A DNA stretch of 64,000 nt, from the NCBI GenBank assembly GCA_964016875.1, contig OZ024730.1, forward strand, positions 40,308,795 to 40,372,794. The letters run 5' to 3'. Source of the DNA: Fallopia convolvulus. Lineage: Eukaryota; Streptophyta; Magnoliopsida; Caryophyllales; Polygonaceae. The notes under the pieces were generated by a model, which had not been told where the DNA came from, did not search any database, and worked only from the letters and a program-made list of their open reading frames with translations. A program made the translations under genes and the position numbers. This document shows, piece by piece, positions 47,388-59,824 of the stretch; position 1 is the first letter of the stretch, and every line of letters begins with the position of its first letter.

Positions 47388-49410
47388 ATGACTTTCAAAG
47401 AGAGAAGTAGAAGAAGAGAAGCGCTCGTTCTGGCGTTTTCATGGAGCAGATTCTTCTGCCTCCTCCTCCTCATCCTCTTCTTCCTCTCTCGCTTCCTTCT
47501 CTCCTCCTCCGTCTCCTCAACTTCGTCCCTCCTCTTCGCCAAAGGTACTCCTCTCTCTCGAATTTTGAATTTTGAATTTCGAGTTTCAGCCTCAGATTAG
47601 GGTTTCGCTGTTCAAATTTTCATCTCAAATTCTTTCCGGATCTAATTGCTTTGATTCATGCTCGATCCATGCTCCTCATGGTGTTTTGTTCTGATTTTTG
47701 TCTGTGATTCCTGGTGACGAATGTTTGAAATCTGAAATTGATTTGTCCAGTAGTACGCTATCTATTTTTAGTATTAAATAATTACCTATTGGGCGAAGTT
47801 TATGGTGATTATTATTATTTGAAAATTATTTCGGTGTAGATGGTGTACGCCACCAAGAACTGGTGGGGATATGGCGGAATCCGGCGATGGCAGCGGTATC
47901 TGAAGAGTCACCCACCTTGAGATCGACGGTCACGATTCTTCAGACGGTTGTGTTTCCAGACCAGATTTCCGTCTTCCTAAAATACCCCGCGTCGGTTCAG
48001 CTATTTACAAAGGACGACCTCGTCTGCGTCTACCTCTCCAACTCCAGCGGGCCACCCACAGCACAGCCGCCGCTCACCCTCCCCGCCCTCTCCGTCGACG
48101 GCGACAGCCCTCAGAATCAGATCGTGCGGTGCCCGCTTCAGCCACGTGGCTCCAGAGTCACCCTCGGATTGAAAAGCGGTTCTGATGGTGGTCCCCGCTT
48201 ACTTTCCCCGGGCCCCGTGTACCGTTGGAACTGGCTCGCCTACGAGGCTCTGATCGACTACGACAACACCACGATTGTCTTCATCAAGGGCTTCAATCTA
48301 CGATCGGATAAGCTGTCTGACCCCACCAGGTTCTGTTGCGTGCACGGCTTTGATCTCACCGGGCCCACCAACAAGTTCCACCTCAGATCAGAGGTCATAT
48401 CAATCGGCGAGGAGATCGTCCGTTGTAAAACGCCCCTGGCCGTATTAAACGGCTCGCGTGATTTCAACCGTCCGATTAAGGTTTCCGTCAGATTAAAGGG
48501 CCGGGTCACATTACCTTCTGTTGCTCGGCCCATGGCCCAGCCCGATCTCAACCCGCCCATTGGAGACCATGAAAACCCGTTACATGAAATGTGCGTTTGT
48601 ACCATGCTACGCAACCAATCCCGGTTTCTAAAAGAATGGATCATGTACCATTCTCATGTCGGCGTCCAGCGTTGGTTTCTGTATGACAATAACAGTGAGG
48701 ACAAAATTGACGTGGTGATCGATTGGCTGAACTATCAGAATTACAACATCAGCCGACACGTTTGGCCTTGGATCAAGTCTCAAGAGTCGGGTTTCGCCCA
48801 GTGCGCACTTCGGGCCAGGGGACGTTGCAAGTGGGTCGGGTTTATAGACGTCGACGAATTCCTACACTTTCCGTCGAATGCCACACTCCACGACGTGCTG
48901 CGAAACTACACTGATCAACCGGTGGGCGAGATTCGGACGAATTGCTATAACTTTGGCCCATCGGGCCTGAAACGGGCCCCATCAAAGGGGGTGACAGTCG
49001 GGTACACGTGTCGAATGGGGGCCCACGAGCGACACAAGAGTATAGTGAGGCCCGAGGCCCTGAGCCCGACGTTAATGAACGTGGTGCACCACTTTAGACT
49101 TAAAGATGGGTATGAGCACGTGACCCAAGACAGGCCCGTTATGGTGATCAACCACTATAAGTATCAAGTTTGGGAAGTGTTCAAGGACAAGTTTTATAGG
49201 AGGGTGGCGACTTACGTGGCGGATTGGCAAGATGAGGAAAATGTGGGGTCCAGGGACCGGGCCCCTGGGCTTGGAACCCAGGCTATTGAGCCGTCGGATT
49301 GGTCGACCCGGTTTTGTGAGGTGACGGATACCCGGTTGAGAGATGGGGTGTTGAGGATTTTTGAGGATAGGGAAACCAAGATGCTGCCTTGGGAGACAAG
49401 TGATGTGTAG
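47388..49410 (+). CDS. Glycosyltransferase family 92 (DUF23) protein
   Basis: Predicted type II Golgi glycosyltransferase, like Arabidopsis At1g27200 (family knowledge). Plant GT92 enzymes include the pectic galactan galactosyltransferases, but the acceptor of this subgroup is not known to me. Two exons: 47388-47544 and 47840-49410, joined across a 295-bp GT-AG intron after the sequence AAAG. The joined frame is exactly 576 codons with stop (575 aa), the family's usual length. Residues 1-21 are basic and 22-38 form one hydrophobic anchor (FFCLLLLILFFLSRFLL). The catalytic domain starts near residue 300 (HEMCVCTMLRNQSRFLKEWI), followed by HVGVQRWFLYDNNS, the DxD-type metal site GFIDVDEF (residues 389-391) and INHYKYQVWEVF. 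The ATG at 47388 is the first in frame; the upstream in-frame sequence has no ATG. Confidence 0.93.
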
Positions 49411-49884
49411 ATGGTAGGTAGATAAAATAACACAGTAAAAAAGAGATTACATCCACTTTCATCATTTTCCCCCTTTTTTTACATTTTTAAAATGTTCTCA
49501 AAAGAAAACAAAAGTTTGCATTCCGAGTGCTTTTCTTTTTCAACTTTTGGAGTGATACAATTGAAGGTGGAGAGGAATTGATATGTATAGAAGTGGTCAA
49601 GTGGACGGAAAGCTTGGTTGGCTATGATTTTTTTTTTTTTTTTGGATATAGAAGATATGTACAATATATGATAGTGAATGTGAGATAAAACAAAAAAACA
49701 AAAGAGTTGCAATGCGAAATATCATATGCTTAAAAAGAAATATCCTGTAATAGTTTTTTTTTTGTAATTTTTCAAGATTTCATTTGATAAAGAAAATTTA
49801 CTTAAAATAATACCACTTCTAACTACTAACTTACTAACAAGAAATAATACTAACTTTAATACTAACTTACAAAGGTTACTTGTA
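49411..49884. other. GT92 3' flank
   Basis: AT-rich downstream sequence with a T-run near 49630-49643. The 5' edge of the LINE lies near 49885, but no target duplication was recognised. Confidence 0.5.
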
Positions 49885-52800
49885 GAAATGGGTATGGGTC
49901 TTTTCTTGCTACCTTTCTATACTTGGCTAATGATGAAGCTGGTAGACTTGATGCTTGGAATTTGCTGCAAACTTGTAAACCGAATCCGGATTTTCCTTGG
50001 ATTCTTATGGGAGATTTTAATTGCATTCTTGTTTCTACTATGAAGCTCTCCTTTAGGAGAGGAGATGAGAATTATACTGATGAGCTGGTGAATAATAATG
50101 CTACTTTGGACATCAATGACTTGCAGTTTTCTGGGATTAAGTACACTTGGGAAAACAAACAGATGGGGACAGCTAGAATTGCTTGCAAATTAGACAGAGT
50201 TATGAGTAATGAGGAGTGGAATAGATGCTTTCCTCAAGCCACCGTGTTCTTTGCTGATTCGAAGCTTTCTTATCATTCACCAGGCATTCTGAATATTAAT
50301 CCTAGTATAGCTCCTAAGAAAATTCCATTCAGGTATAGGAACTACTGGGCCTTGGAACATGATTATGCTGAATTAGTTAAAGCTACTTGGGATATCCAGT
50401 TAGAAGGAACTGCTCAATTTGTGGTGGCAGAGAAGCTAAAGAAAATGAAAGAAACTTTCAAAAAGTGGCAAAAAGAGAGACTTAAAGGTCTAAAAACTAT
50501 GGTGGAAAACAGTGTTGAAGCTCTAAAAGTTGCCAATATTAACCTTCAAAGTGACTTCTTTAATGTGGAAAAACAGAAAGCTGTTAATGATGCCAAAGAA
50601 GAAATGAAGTTGAGAATGGAGCAACTTGAGAGTTTCCTCGCACAAAAGGCAAAAATGGACTGGGTGAAACTTGGTGAGAAAACTTCAACTATGTTCTATA
50701 ATGGTATTAAAGCCAGGAAAGTTGGGTGCTCTATCTTTGCCCTCAAAGATGCTAATGGGAATATCCTTGACACAAGAGAGAAGATTGATGAAGAAATTGT
50801 GAACTTCTACACTAGTTTGTTTAGGGTAGAAGCTTTTGATGTTGATATATGTTTTGATGGGTATATTGGAGCTAAGATTGACATTGAAATTTGGCCTAGA
50901 TTGTGCCAGCACCCTTTTGATGTTGAGATCAAGAGTGTTGTTTGGGATATAGGGTATAATAAAGCTCCTGGGCTTGATGGTTTTGGTAGCTTCTTTTTTA
51001 AGGAAAGCTGGAATATAGTGAAAAATGACATTGAGAAAGATGTGAAGGAATTCTTTTCCTCAGGGAGATTACCAAGACAGTTCAATACCACCTTTGTGAG
51101 CATCATTCCGAAGATTGAAAAGCCCTTTCCATTAAGGATTTTAGGCCTATTTCTTGCTGTAATACACTGCTGAAAATCATTTCTAAAGTCCTAGTGCAGA
51201 AAATCAGGCCAATCCTTGATTGTATTATTTCAAGGAATCAAGGTGCATTTGTACTTGGGAGAGCTATTACACATAAAATTGCAGTTGAACGGGAGTTGAC
51301 AAAAGGTTATGAGAGAAAGGGAGTTTATCCGAGATGCATGATACAGGTTGACTTGCAAAAGGCTTATAACTGTGTGAGATGGGACTACCTGTGCAAGGCC
51401 ATGGAATATTTTCAATTCCCTAGGCAGCTGATGCAGTGGATCATGCAGTGTGTGTCTACTTCTTGGTTCTCAATCATTATTAATGGTGAAGCCAAAGGTT
51501 TTTTTCCAGAAAAAAGGGGCTTAAGACAAGGAGACCCTTTATCTCCCTTCTTATTTGTCCTAGTTATGGAGATGTTCTCAAGGAAAGTCTCCAAAGCTAG
51601 CAAGAAAAAGGGATTCAATTATCACCCTAAATGCAAAAATATTGAGCTTACAAACATTGCTTTCGTTGATGATCTGTTATTATTCTGCAAACCCAAAAAG
51701 AGCACTCTCCAGATTATTAAGCAATGCCTCTTGGATTTTGGGATTGAATCAGGCTTGAATGCTAATCCTAATAAAAGCAAGGTATTCTTTGGTGGAGTTA
51801 GTTCAGCTATGAAAGATGAATGCAATTCCATACTGGGAATAAACATGGGGAATTTCCCTATTAGATATATGGGGCTGCCTTTGCATACAAAGAAGTTGAA
51901 AATTGGTGAGTACTTTTCTCTTATTAACAAAATTGTCACTTTGATTCAGGGAAGAGGTTTAAATAAGCTCTCCTATGATGGGAGAGTTCAATTCATAAAC
52001 TCTATGATTGAAGAGGTGTTGTCTTTCTGGATGCAAGCTCTAATTTTACCCTCTGCAGTGATTAAGAGAGCTGAAAGTTTATGCAGGTCTTTCCTTTGGA
52101 TAGGCTTGTTGGAGAAAAAAAGGAGTCTTGTTGCATGGTCAAAAGTCTGTAAGCCCTTTGATGAAGGAGGGTTAAATTTTAAAGAGTTGTTGGCTTGGAA
52201 TAAGACTCTTATCTTTAAACTTGGGCATGATATCATAACTAAAAAAAGAAATTTGTGGACTGTGAAGAATCTGTTGAAAAGAAGTAATTTTTGGGAGAGG
52301 CAAGCTTCCACTTCTGATTCTTGGGTTTGGAAATCCGTTTTGAAGGTGAAAGATGAACTGAAAGAAGGTTTCCAAATGCAGAACATTGATGTCACAAATA
52401 ATGTGCAAGTTATTACCAGGAAAGACACTAAGTTGGATTGCTTAGTCATTTATGATGTGTTTAGATCGCATATGCCCTCCATATTCTGGTGTGCCTTGAC
52501 CTGGAATGGGATTCAATCCAGGAAATGGGCTTTTATTGCTTGGCTTGCCTCACTATAGAAACTTTCCACTGCTGGAAAGTTGTACAACTGGGGGATTATT
52601 CAGAATCCTATTTGTCCTTTGTGTGGCCAAGAGGAAGAAAATGAAGATCATCTTTGGTTCAGATGCATTGTCATACAAGATAATGCTGATTTGGTTTTGA
52701 ACTAGGTAGGTATTTCAATTAGGTTTATTAAAATTGAAGAGTGGTGGCAATGGTTTGCAAGTTCTCCATCATACAAGAACAACATCTTTCAAACCAAATT

Positions 52801-53160
52801 TACAACTTTCCTTGGGATTATCTATTACACTTGGAAATTGAGAAATGAGATGGTGTTTAAGCAAGTTTCTCCCAATCCAGAGGTATGCACTCAAAGCATT
52901 ATGAGAGACTGCAAAATGAGGTTCATCATCAAGTTTAAGCTCACATGAAGAAGAGGACAAGCTTTGAGGTCAAGACTCAAACTTTAATTCCTGTCTACTT
53001 CTCTTTAGCTGAATATTGTTTGTAAACTAGGTGGGGTTCTTTCGGGTAGATTTGTTGTACAACACCCCCTTTCTTTCCCTCTTGTTGAGTATCTTTATTG
53101 CTTTATACAGATGTTATGAAACAAGGGAATGAAAGACCTACACATAAGCTTGAATTGCCT
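49885..53160 (+). pseudogene. L1-type LINE: endonuclease C-part, reverse transcriptase, zf-RVT
   Basis: A 5'-truncated non-LTR retrotransposon. The first frame (49923-51173) holds the C-terminal half of the APE-type endonuclease (WILMGDFNCIL, GIKYTWENKQMG, KLDRVMSNEEW, LSYHSPGIL) and the RT start (NKAPGLDGFGSFFFKESW). A 1-bp-class shift near 51130 moves RT into the frame 51194-52558: NQGAFVLGRAITHK, MIQVDLQKAYNCVRWDYL, GLRQGDPLSPFLFVLVMEMF and FVDDLLLF (YxDD region, normally FADD). One stop at 52556 separates the zinc-binding tail CPLCGQEEENEDHLWFRC. Only these few lesions suggest a moderately young copy. ORF1 and the 5' UTR are missing. The 3' end is set by eye and no poly(A) or TSD was confirmed. 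Confidence 0.88.
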
Positions 53161-53779
53161 TGCTTTATATTAGTGTTGCGCATGAGGATATATTTAGTCA
53201 AGGCAACAGCTGGGTAATTGGTGGTGTTTTTAGGATCTTGGAGTTTGATGTATTTTACTATATATCCTTGGTTGATATATGCTCTAGTATCCTTCCCCTC
53301 TCCTTTCTAATAATATTTTACCATTGACTAAAAAATATCATACCAATTTTCATTGTATTAACTGAAAGTAATATTAGGACATTTTTTTGAAGCATTTGGC
53401 GAAACACTTGATGTGGTCATTGGATTTTGTGGTTGGTCATTAATGATAATGACTTTTGTTGTTGTTACAAGGTTAAATGATAATTTATATCATAAAAATT
53501 GGTATTATTTATAATGTAAAATTGTAATTTATACAATAAAAATTGGTAGTATGGTTTGTAGTATATCAATCTCTTAGAAGGGTATAACCGTATTTTTTGT
53601 CAAAATTATTACGAGTATAATAATTAAAGAATCTAAATTATTCTAAGCTTGTACGATCTAACTTATTTTATTAAAAATAACGGGGCAATTTCATACACAT
53701 TTATTAATTTTGGAAGCCCAAAAGATATAAAAAAAGAAGTGGGTTTAAAAATCCAAAATGGCCAAGGGGCCATTTCTGT
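53161..53779. other. Intergenic DNA, nothing recognised
   Basis: AT-rich sequence between the LINE tail and the retroelement leader. Only short random ORFs occur. Confidence 0.45.
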
Positions 53780-54887
53780 ATTCTATCCCCCGACCTATTT
53801 TGGTCCACCTTACCCACCAAACCACAACAAATTTGATTTTTTTTTCTCCCACTCCCTTTTACCTCTTCTCACCCGCCCTTCATCTCCCACCTTTCGCCAC
53901 GCCAACGTGGCCTTGTCAGCATTATCGTACTGCCACACGCTCGCTCGCCCTCTACAACTTATTTCGACACTATCCCGCACCCTATTGTTGCCCGCCAGCC
54001 TCTGCCGCACCAATGGGCTTATGATGGTGCTATGCGCCTCTCGCTATCGGATACGAGGTTGACGACCAACGGCGGAACTCTCCGACTTCGCCTATAAAAG
54101 GGGAGACAAAGGCTAACCAGACATTGAGGCAGTTGACTATACCAATTTTCGAACAAAATTCATTGGCGGTACAATTTCCTAAGCTTGTTTGCATACAAGC
54201 CCTAGCCGCGACCTTCCTTTAGATCTAGGGTTTTTTCTAGCCTCCTCTATATAAGGGGATCAAGGCTACTATTTCTAGGTTGTGCACACTTTTATTGTGA
54301 ATTAAAAGTTGAGATTTAGCCTCCTTTCTTTGGGATCGTGCGCCACTTTTGTTCTAACAAAGATTATCCAAACACATCCGATTGTTCATCACGTTGAACG
54401 ATCCAATTCAAGACTCATAACGTTGAGTCTCGCCCTTTCCATCACGTTGGATCGAGCCCTGCGAGTTCCATAACATTGGATCGAATCATTCAAGCCTTCC
54501 GCTCTGCAATTGAGACCCAATACACGATCCAACCGACAATCCGTGGTGTTATTGAATCCAACCGGAAACATGGTCGCATCAATTGGCATGGACCGTGTAA
54601 GTCTCGTTCATTCCTTTTTAGTTCAATTCACAGGATTTTCATCCATCTTTGCATCCATAGAATCTCTCACTTTCACGATCTTCTCATCTAGAACCCCCAA
54701 TTTTTTTTCTTTGCATCGAATTGTTATAAAAAAAAGCCGACCCTTACTCTTTGCTTGATCATTGGTGATAATTTAGCATGTTCGTGTTTATTATTGCATG
54801 ATCTTATTGCTATCTTCTTGCCGATCCATTATTTGCATTTGTTCAAGCATATCTCTTGTTTTTCTCGGTTTGGATAGAGGATCAAAA

Positions 54888-55387
54888 TCATAACTATAAC
54901 TTAAATCAGAGGTTAAAAAATTATTAAACAACACATGTCACTTTTAGATTGGACCACACAATCCCTTTTTTTTTAAAAAAATATTTTATTATGGATATGA
55001 TAAATTCTTATTTATGTTTTTATAATATAGGATAGAAAATCTCATTATTAAACAATCTTTTATTTTTAGATATGATAAATCTAGACTATTTTTTTAGATA
55101 GAATAGTTTTTTAACTAAGATATCTTAATTAAATAGTTATCTTTTTAACCGTATATTACTAGCAATATCCTTGCCTATTTGGCTATTATTAGTGTTACCT
55201 TATATGAAAAGATCTTGATAGTTACTATATGATAATTGTCTTATCTTTTTACGCGAATGATAACAAAAATTTATATTTAAGTATTTACGTGATTATTTTT
55301 CTCAAACAATAAATATATTTAAAAATATTTTATTATTAATATTTTATTTAAGAAAAACTCGTACAAGGTACGGGAATACATTACTAG
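54888..55387 (+). mobile_element. Non-autonomous Helitron
   Basis: The 3' end is canonical: a perfect 5-bp stem CGTAC-aag-GTACG (55360-55372) followed 11 nt later by CTAG (55384-55387) and a host T. The 5' end is proposed at TCATAACTATAACTT after an A. The ~500-bp body is AT-rich and non-coding. Confidence 0.65.
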
Positions 55388-55864
55388 TCCATATCTAAAT
55401 CATGTTTGTTAAGGAAAGCAATCTTCAATAGAGGATAAAATCCATATTGTTGATTTTCGGCCATTATTTTTAAAAATATATATTTTCCTATTTTGTAGAG
55501 GATAAAATCCATACCAAATCACAACAAGTTAGAAAGACAAGATCTCTGCCGATCTTTAAAAATATCAATCAAAAACAGAACCAAATATCAACCCTCTCTC
55601 TCTCTCTCTCATATCTCCATATTTTCGGCTACTTCCATCTAATAGGCAATAGCCGATCACAAATATTCTTGCTCTCTTTTCTTTGATTGCATAATATCAC
55701 TTTCTTGTTTTCGTTTGATCCTTTTTGATTGCATAAGTTCGAGTGCCTTTAAGCCAAGCTATACCCTTGTCGTGTGACTAGACTATCTAGGATTGGTTCG
55801 ATTTAAACGTTCTCAAACTCTTGGCCTTTATTGTAAACTCTTAACTTCCGCTATAACTGGCATT

Positions 55865-56403
55865 CAGGCCCGTAGATAAGGGTGTGCAAAGAGTGCAATA
55901 GCACAGAGCCCCCGAAAAGTGATAATATATATCAAGAAAACTAGTATATGCACAATAGAAAAAATAGCTTAGATGGCAGTGTGTAGCAGGTGAGAGTGAG
56001 GATCCGTGTTCGAGCTTTGCACCCCCCATAAACCCCTTTTAATTTTTTTGCCCTCAAAACAAACGCATGTCTGATGTCTAGCCTTTCTTTTCTTTATTTT
56101 TTTTAAATTTCAATTTCAATTTGTTTTCATTTTGTATAATAAATGTCTTGTTTACTATAGGAATCATTATTTTTAAATTTTTTATACTTTTTAAGAGAGA
56201 TTTTTCATATTAATTTATTTAATAGTAATATTTTGATGAGTAGTATAAGTTTTTTAAATTATAAATCACGATAAAAATAATTTATTTTTACTCAAATCAT
56301 ACATTAAAAGTTATTTTATTCATAAAATATTTATATAATTATATATTAAGAGCCTAATTTTAAAATTATAGAACAGGGTCCTGAAAAAATTGAGACGACC
56401 CTG
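55865..56403. mobile_element. hAT-type MITE
   Basis: The 539-bp element starts CAGGCCCG, and its right end reverse-complemented starts CAGGGTCG. The 8-bp flanks CTGGCATT (55857-55864) and CTGGCATC (56404-56411) match at seven of eight bases, the TSD length of hAT elements. The interior is AT-rich and non-coding. Confidence 0.7.
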
Positions 56404-56423
56404 CTGGCATCACAATAGGTACA

Positions 56424-57036
56424 TTGTCGGAGTCTGGGAACGAGGAGAGCCGAGGAAGGAAGGATCCACCACCACCACCACCGACTGACCAAGATGCTGC
56501 TCTTGTGGCTAAGGACGCTCGGATAACGGAACTCGAACGCCAACTAGCCGAGAGTAACATGCAGTCCAAGCGCACTGTGCCGCCCGGGCTTGTCATTGCG
56601 TCGGAGATCCAAGACCAAGACGCGGAGGCTAGTGTCGAGCTTGCCCGGGCTCGTGCCAAAGGCAAGCAACAAGCTCAACCGTTAGTTGGTGCGTGACTAC
56701 AGGGACGAACAGGTTTATGACGTCCGTTCCGATGACGAGTATGACTCGAAGGAATAGCGACGTCGTCACACAAGTGGCTCCAAGAAAAAAAAAAAGAAGT
56801 TACCGACGCCTATGTACTCGACTCCAAAGCGGAAGCAAGGGGAAAGGTATTATTATGACACCGATGACTATCGGGTGGAAGACTTCTATGAGCACCAAAG
56901 TGCTCTTAGCCCCTATCTGAAACCCAAGGATCACTATGAGCAGTTTGATGAGAATTCCGAAGTGGATAGATATGATCACCCGGAGGTCCGAGATCTCGAG
57001 GAGCATAAATACCGTCTCGAGTTCGAGACTCTATGA
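56424..57036 (+). pseudogene. Retroelement gag-like N-terminal fragment
   Basis: The first frame (56424-56696) encodes a Pro-rich stretch and a coiled-coil segment (ARITELERQLAES). After a frameshift near 56690 a second frame reads VRDYRDEQVYDVRSDDEYDS, then a Lys-rich run and DHYEQFDENSEVDRYD to the stop at 57034. The charged, coiled-coil, low-complexity composition fits the start of a gag polyprotein, but no capsid or zinc knuckle follows, so the family is uncertain. Confidence 0.4.
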
Positions 57037-57590
57037 CGATGTATATGCAGCAAAGAAGCTTGGTCGGGAGGAGCAACACCCCTTACAAATTCCAACCAAA
57101 CTTTAGTCCGGACGTAGGCATAAAAAAAAAGAGTGCCGAACCAGGCGAGGCCTAGCTCATCAGAAAAAACAAAAAGAAGCAAAGTAACACCTACATAATG
57201 CCAAATTCTCAATCCATTTCATTCATGGACATGGTACAGTTTCAATGCATATGAAACCAGAAAAATAAATAAGTACGAGCTAATATTATAATGTGGAAGG
57301 TGTATTAATAACGAGAGATCTCAATCACACAGCTCACTCAAAATATTACTTGTCTACACAGAGAGCTTTATCTTACAAAAAAAAAAAAGTAAAACAGGAC
57401 ATAGCTTCCCAGGAATTGAGATTCTCTACTCCCTAAATCTGCTCCATACTACATTTGGCCAATTTGGTTCCAAAATAAATCAGAAAAATAATTTTATCCA
57501 TAAAAGAATATAATTGAATTCATAGTGGGGAGTAAAATCAGGGAGCAAGAGATTTGATTAGGCTTGTCGGATACTTGTTATTCTCCAAGT
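57037..57590. other. CXE16-like gene 3' flank
   Basis: AT-rich sequence containing the probable 3' UTR of the minus-strand carboxylesterase. No ORF or repeat boundary was recognised. Confidence 0.5.
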
Positions 57591-59102
57591 TTAATAAGAG
57601 AACTCATGGCCTCTAAGTGATATATATTTCTTAACCCAAATGGCAATATCTTCCGCACAAGCCATTGCCTGTGGAGTCTTGAGCAAAATATCAAGGGTTG
57701 CGAACTCATGCACCGAATCCTTGTACTCCAAAACCGGGGCATCGACATTCGCCTTCCTCAACGCCTCTGAGTAAGCGATGGCTCGGTCCCTCATCCAATC
57801 GTGCTCTGCCACCACTGTCAATGTCGGGGGCATGAGCTTCAGAGGCGGGCCCCGGCCCGGAAGAAGAGGGTTCGCCGCTGGGTGGTCGAGGCCGAGCTCG
57901 TCTTTGGGCAAGAAGAGGCTCCAAGCGAATAAGCACATGGGCTTGTCATAGAAGTATGAATTGGATAGCTTTATCTCTGATTGAGTTGGGATGCTGCCTG
58001 TGAAGAACGGGTACATTAGCACTTGTGCAACTACTTTCACGGGCTCTTGGAGTTCTCGTCCTTGGACGGATTTCCGCGCAATGTAGTCAGCAATGTTTGC
58101 GCCGCAACTCACACCAAGAAGGGCACATCTGTTGAATGTTGTACCAAATATCAGAGCCAGCCTCAGTAATGCTGTACAATCTAGAGCAAAGATCATTTTA
58201 TTTGGCAAACTTCAGGTCAATCTCATAGTCTAGATAGAATTAGATAGCCTAAAGCACACAAGAGAAGCGTAATTTTGGCCTCTTTGCACAATACCTTAAC
58301 ATTGATTAGAGGTGGTAATCCTATTCTAATTACCTGCAAATCAAGAAGGGGATAAAAAAGAAACAAACCTGGAAGGGTCAGCGTGAGCAGCTAACCAAGG
58401 CTCCGCCATTGACGCCCCAAAGCTTTCCTTCACAATCTGCCGATGAGCATCCGCCTTCTTCCCTTCCCCACCGCCGGCGCCGCCCCTCGCATCCACAACC
58501 AACGACTTGCTACACTCCGCCAGATTCGCCTGCTTGGCGATCCAATTCAGCACCTTCCACCCGTCCTCGAACGCCGCCGGATACCTACTCTCCGGCGCCA
58601 GCCTATACCCCACCGCCAGCACAATCGCATCGCACAATTTAGCAATTCTGCGGCAGAAGAGGTCATTCGCTACCGAATCGTGGCTCCCGCTCACAAAACA
58701 TCCGCCGTGGAACTGCACTATCACCGGCAATTTCCGAAATTGATTCCTCTTCTTGTCTATTGACGGCAAGTAACCCCTATAAACCCCCGAATCGGAAACG
58801 GAATCGTTCGGAACGACGCCTGAGCTGTTCTTAGGGTTATGCTGAGAGTGAGATTTGGATGAGAGGGCGGAGTCAGGTAGGAAGATCCGAACGGTGAGGG
58901 AAGTGAAGGCGTCGATGTGGATGTCCTTGGTAGCGACTCCGTCGGTGAAGACGGGGTCGGCGGCGGCGACGGATTCCTCCGGCCGAGTGGAAACTCCGAA
59001 GGAGGAGGTTACATCCGTCAAGCTCTGAATCCGATTCTGAAGCCTGTGCTTCACCAGCAATTTGAAGAATACGCTGTAAAGCTTCACTGTGACACTCGGC
59101 AT
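57591..59102 (-). CDS. CXE16: Carboxylesterase 16-like alpha/beta-hydrolase
   Basis: Plant carboxylesterase (HSL/GID1-related alpha/beta-hydrolase). The substrate of the CXE16 group is not established to my knowledge. Exons 59102-58369 and 58128-57591 flank a 240-bp GT-AG intron. The joined frame is exactly 424 codons with stop (423 aa). It begins MPSVTVKLYSVFFKLL and ends WVKKYISLRGHEFSY, both typical of Arabidopsis CXE16. The catalytic triad is visible: Ser252 in GVSCG, Asp355 in AEHDWMRD, His385 in DSVHEFA. The oxyanion motif at residues 132-135 reads HGGC where relatives have HGGG. A divergent linker (about residues 80-110, Ser/Asn-rich) and a Gly-rich loop near residue 215 look tolerant of change. 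An upstream in-frame extension has only TTG/GTG codons, so ATG 59102 is the start. A CT-rich 5' leader precedes it. Confidence 0.94.
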
Positions 59103-59546
59103 TCTCTCTCCCTCTCTCTCCTCTGGCCGGTTCCAAGAAGCTTCATTCACCAACAATGGCGATCAAATCCAGATCGCAGGGAGAGAAGAAATCAATTCAA
59201 AACTCGGCGAATAAGAGGTGTTATTTTGCTGTTTTCGGTGGGTTCAAATGTCAGCCTCATATAATAAGAGAGGGAGAGAGAAATGGCTGGCGTGACGCCC
59301 ATACTTGACATTCAGAAGTTTTCAGTTATTTCTAATTGCTTTGATCGTGAGAGGACGCCACGGTTAACCTTACCATTATATTTTGGGTAATTTGGCGGCG
59401 AAGATAGATGATTAATTATGATGCTCTGCACAAATGAAATGATAAATGGCAAAATTGAGTCCGTATACAATGAATATACTCCGTCTTAGTCCAGTCAATC
59501 CATGTTATTTTTCGTTGCACCGTTCACCCGCATAACTAACTTAGTA
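59103..59546. other. CXE16-like promoter region
   Basis: Upstream of the minus-strand CXE gene. It contains a CT/GA-rich tract (59103-59122) immediately before the ATG and a second GA-rich stretch near 59270. No other gene was seen. Confidence 0.5.
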
Positions 59547-59817
59547 CTCCCTCCGATTCAAATTAATTGTCGTTTTAGCACTTCAAATTTGATTCATTTT
59601 ATATGTCGTTTTAGGTTTTCTAAGCAATTGATTAGGAGTGAGTTATGAGAATTGTTATTGGAATATGTTTTTATTAATTAATATTATTCATCCATTGGTT
59701 GAAAAAAGGTGATGAGTGGTAAAATTTATACAAAAATTATCTTTTTGAGTTTAGTTAATACTTTTCTTAATTCTTGTGTCGAATACTAAAACGACAATTA
59801 TTTTGGATCGGAGGGAG
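59547..59817. mobile_element. Stowaway-type MITE
   Basis: TIR CTCCCTCCGATTCAAATTAA, and on the right (reverse complement) CTCCCTCCGATCCAAAATAA. TA flanks are at 59545-59546 and 59818-59819. The 271-bp element aligns along its length with 38644-38913 in reverse orientation. Confidence 0.9.
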
Positions 59818-59824
59818 TATAAAC

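Larger units (their letters stand above)
53780..56423 (+). mobile_element. Probable LTR/leader of a decayed retroelement
   Basis: A promoter-rich region with two TATA-containing segments sharing wording (CCTATAAAAGGGGAGACAAA at about 54092 and CTCTATATAAGGGGATCAAG at about 54236). A series of 'atcacgttggatcg' near-repeats follows (54380-54490), then a long leader ending in 'gtcggagtctgggaacgagg', which resembles the distal part of a Tat-type PBS region, just before a gag-like frame. It is interrupted by a Helitron (54888-55387) and a hAT MITE (55865-56403). Outer boundaries were not identified. Confidence 0.35.

Noticed and set aside
53649..54062. 137-codon plus-strand ORF
   Set aside because: No recognisable domain; two overlapping frames of similar length occur in the same GC-richer patch, as expected by chance in a leader region.
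54092..54260. Endogenous pararetrovirus (caulimovirid) leader
   Set aside because: The TATA and leader layout is suggestive, but no movement protein, coat or RT of that family was seen, and the following frame looks like retroelement gag.
56346..56665. Minus-strand ORFs with a Trp/Gly run
   Set aside because: They are the antisense of the Pro-rich start of the gag-like frame.
58409..58763. Pro/His-rich plus-strand ORFs
   Set aside because: They are antisense to exon 1 of the CXE16-like gene.
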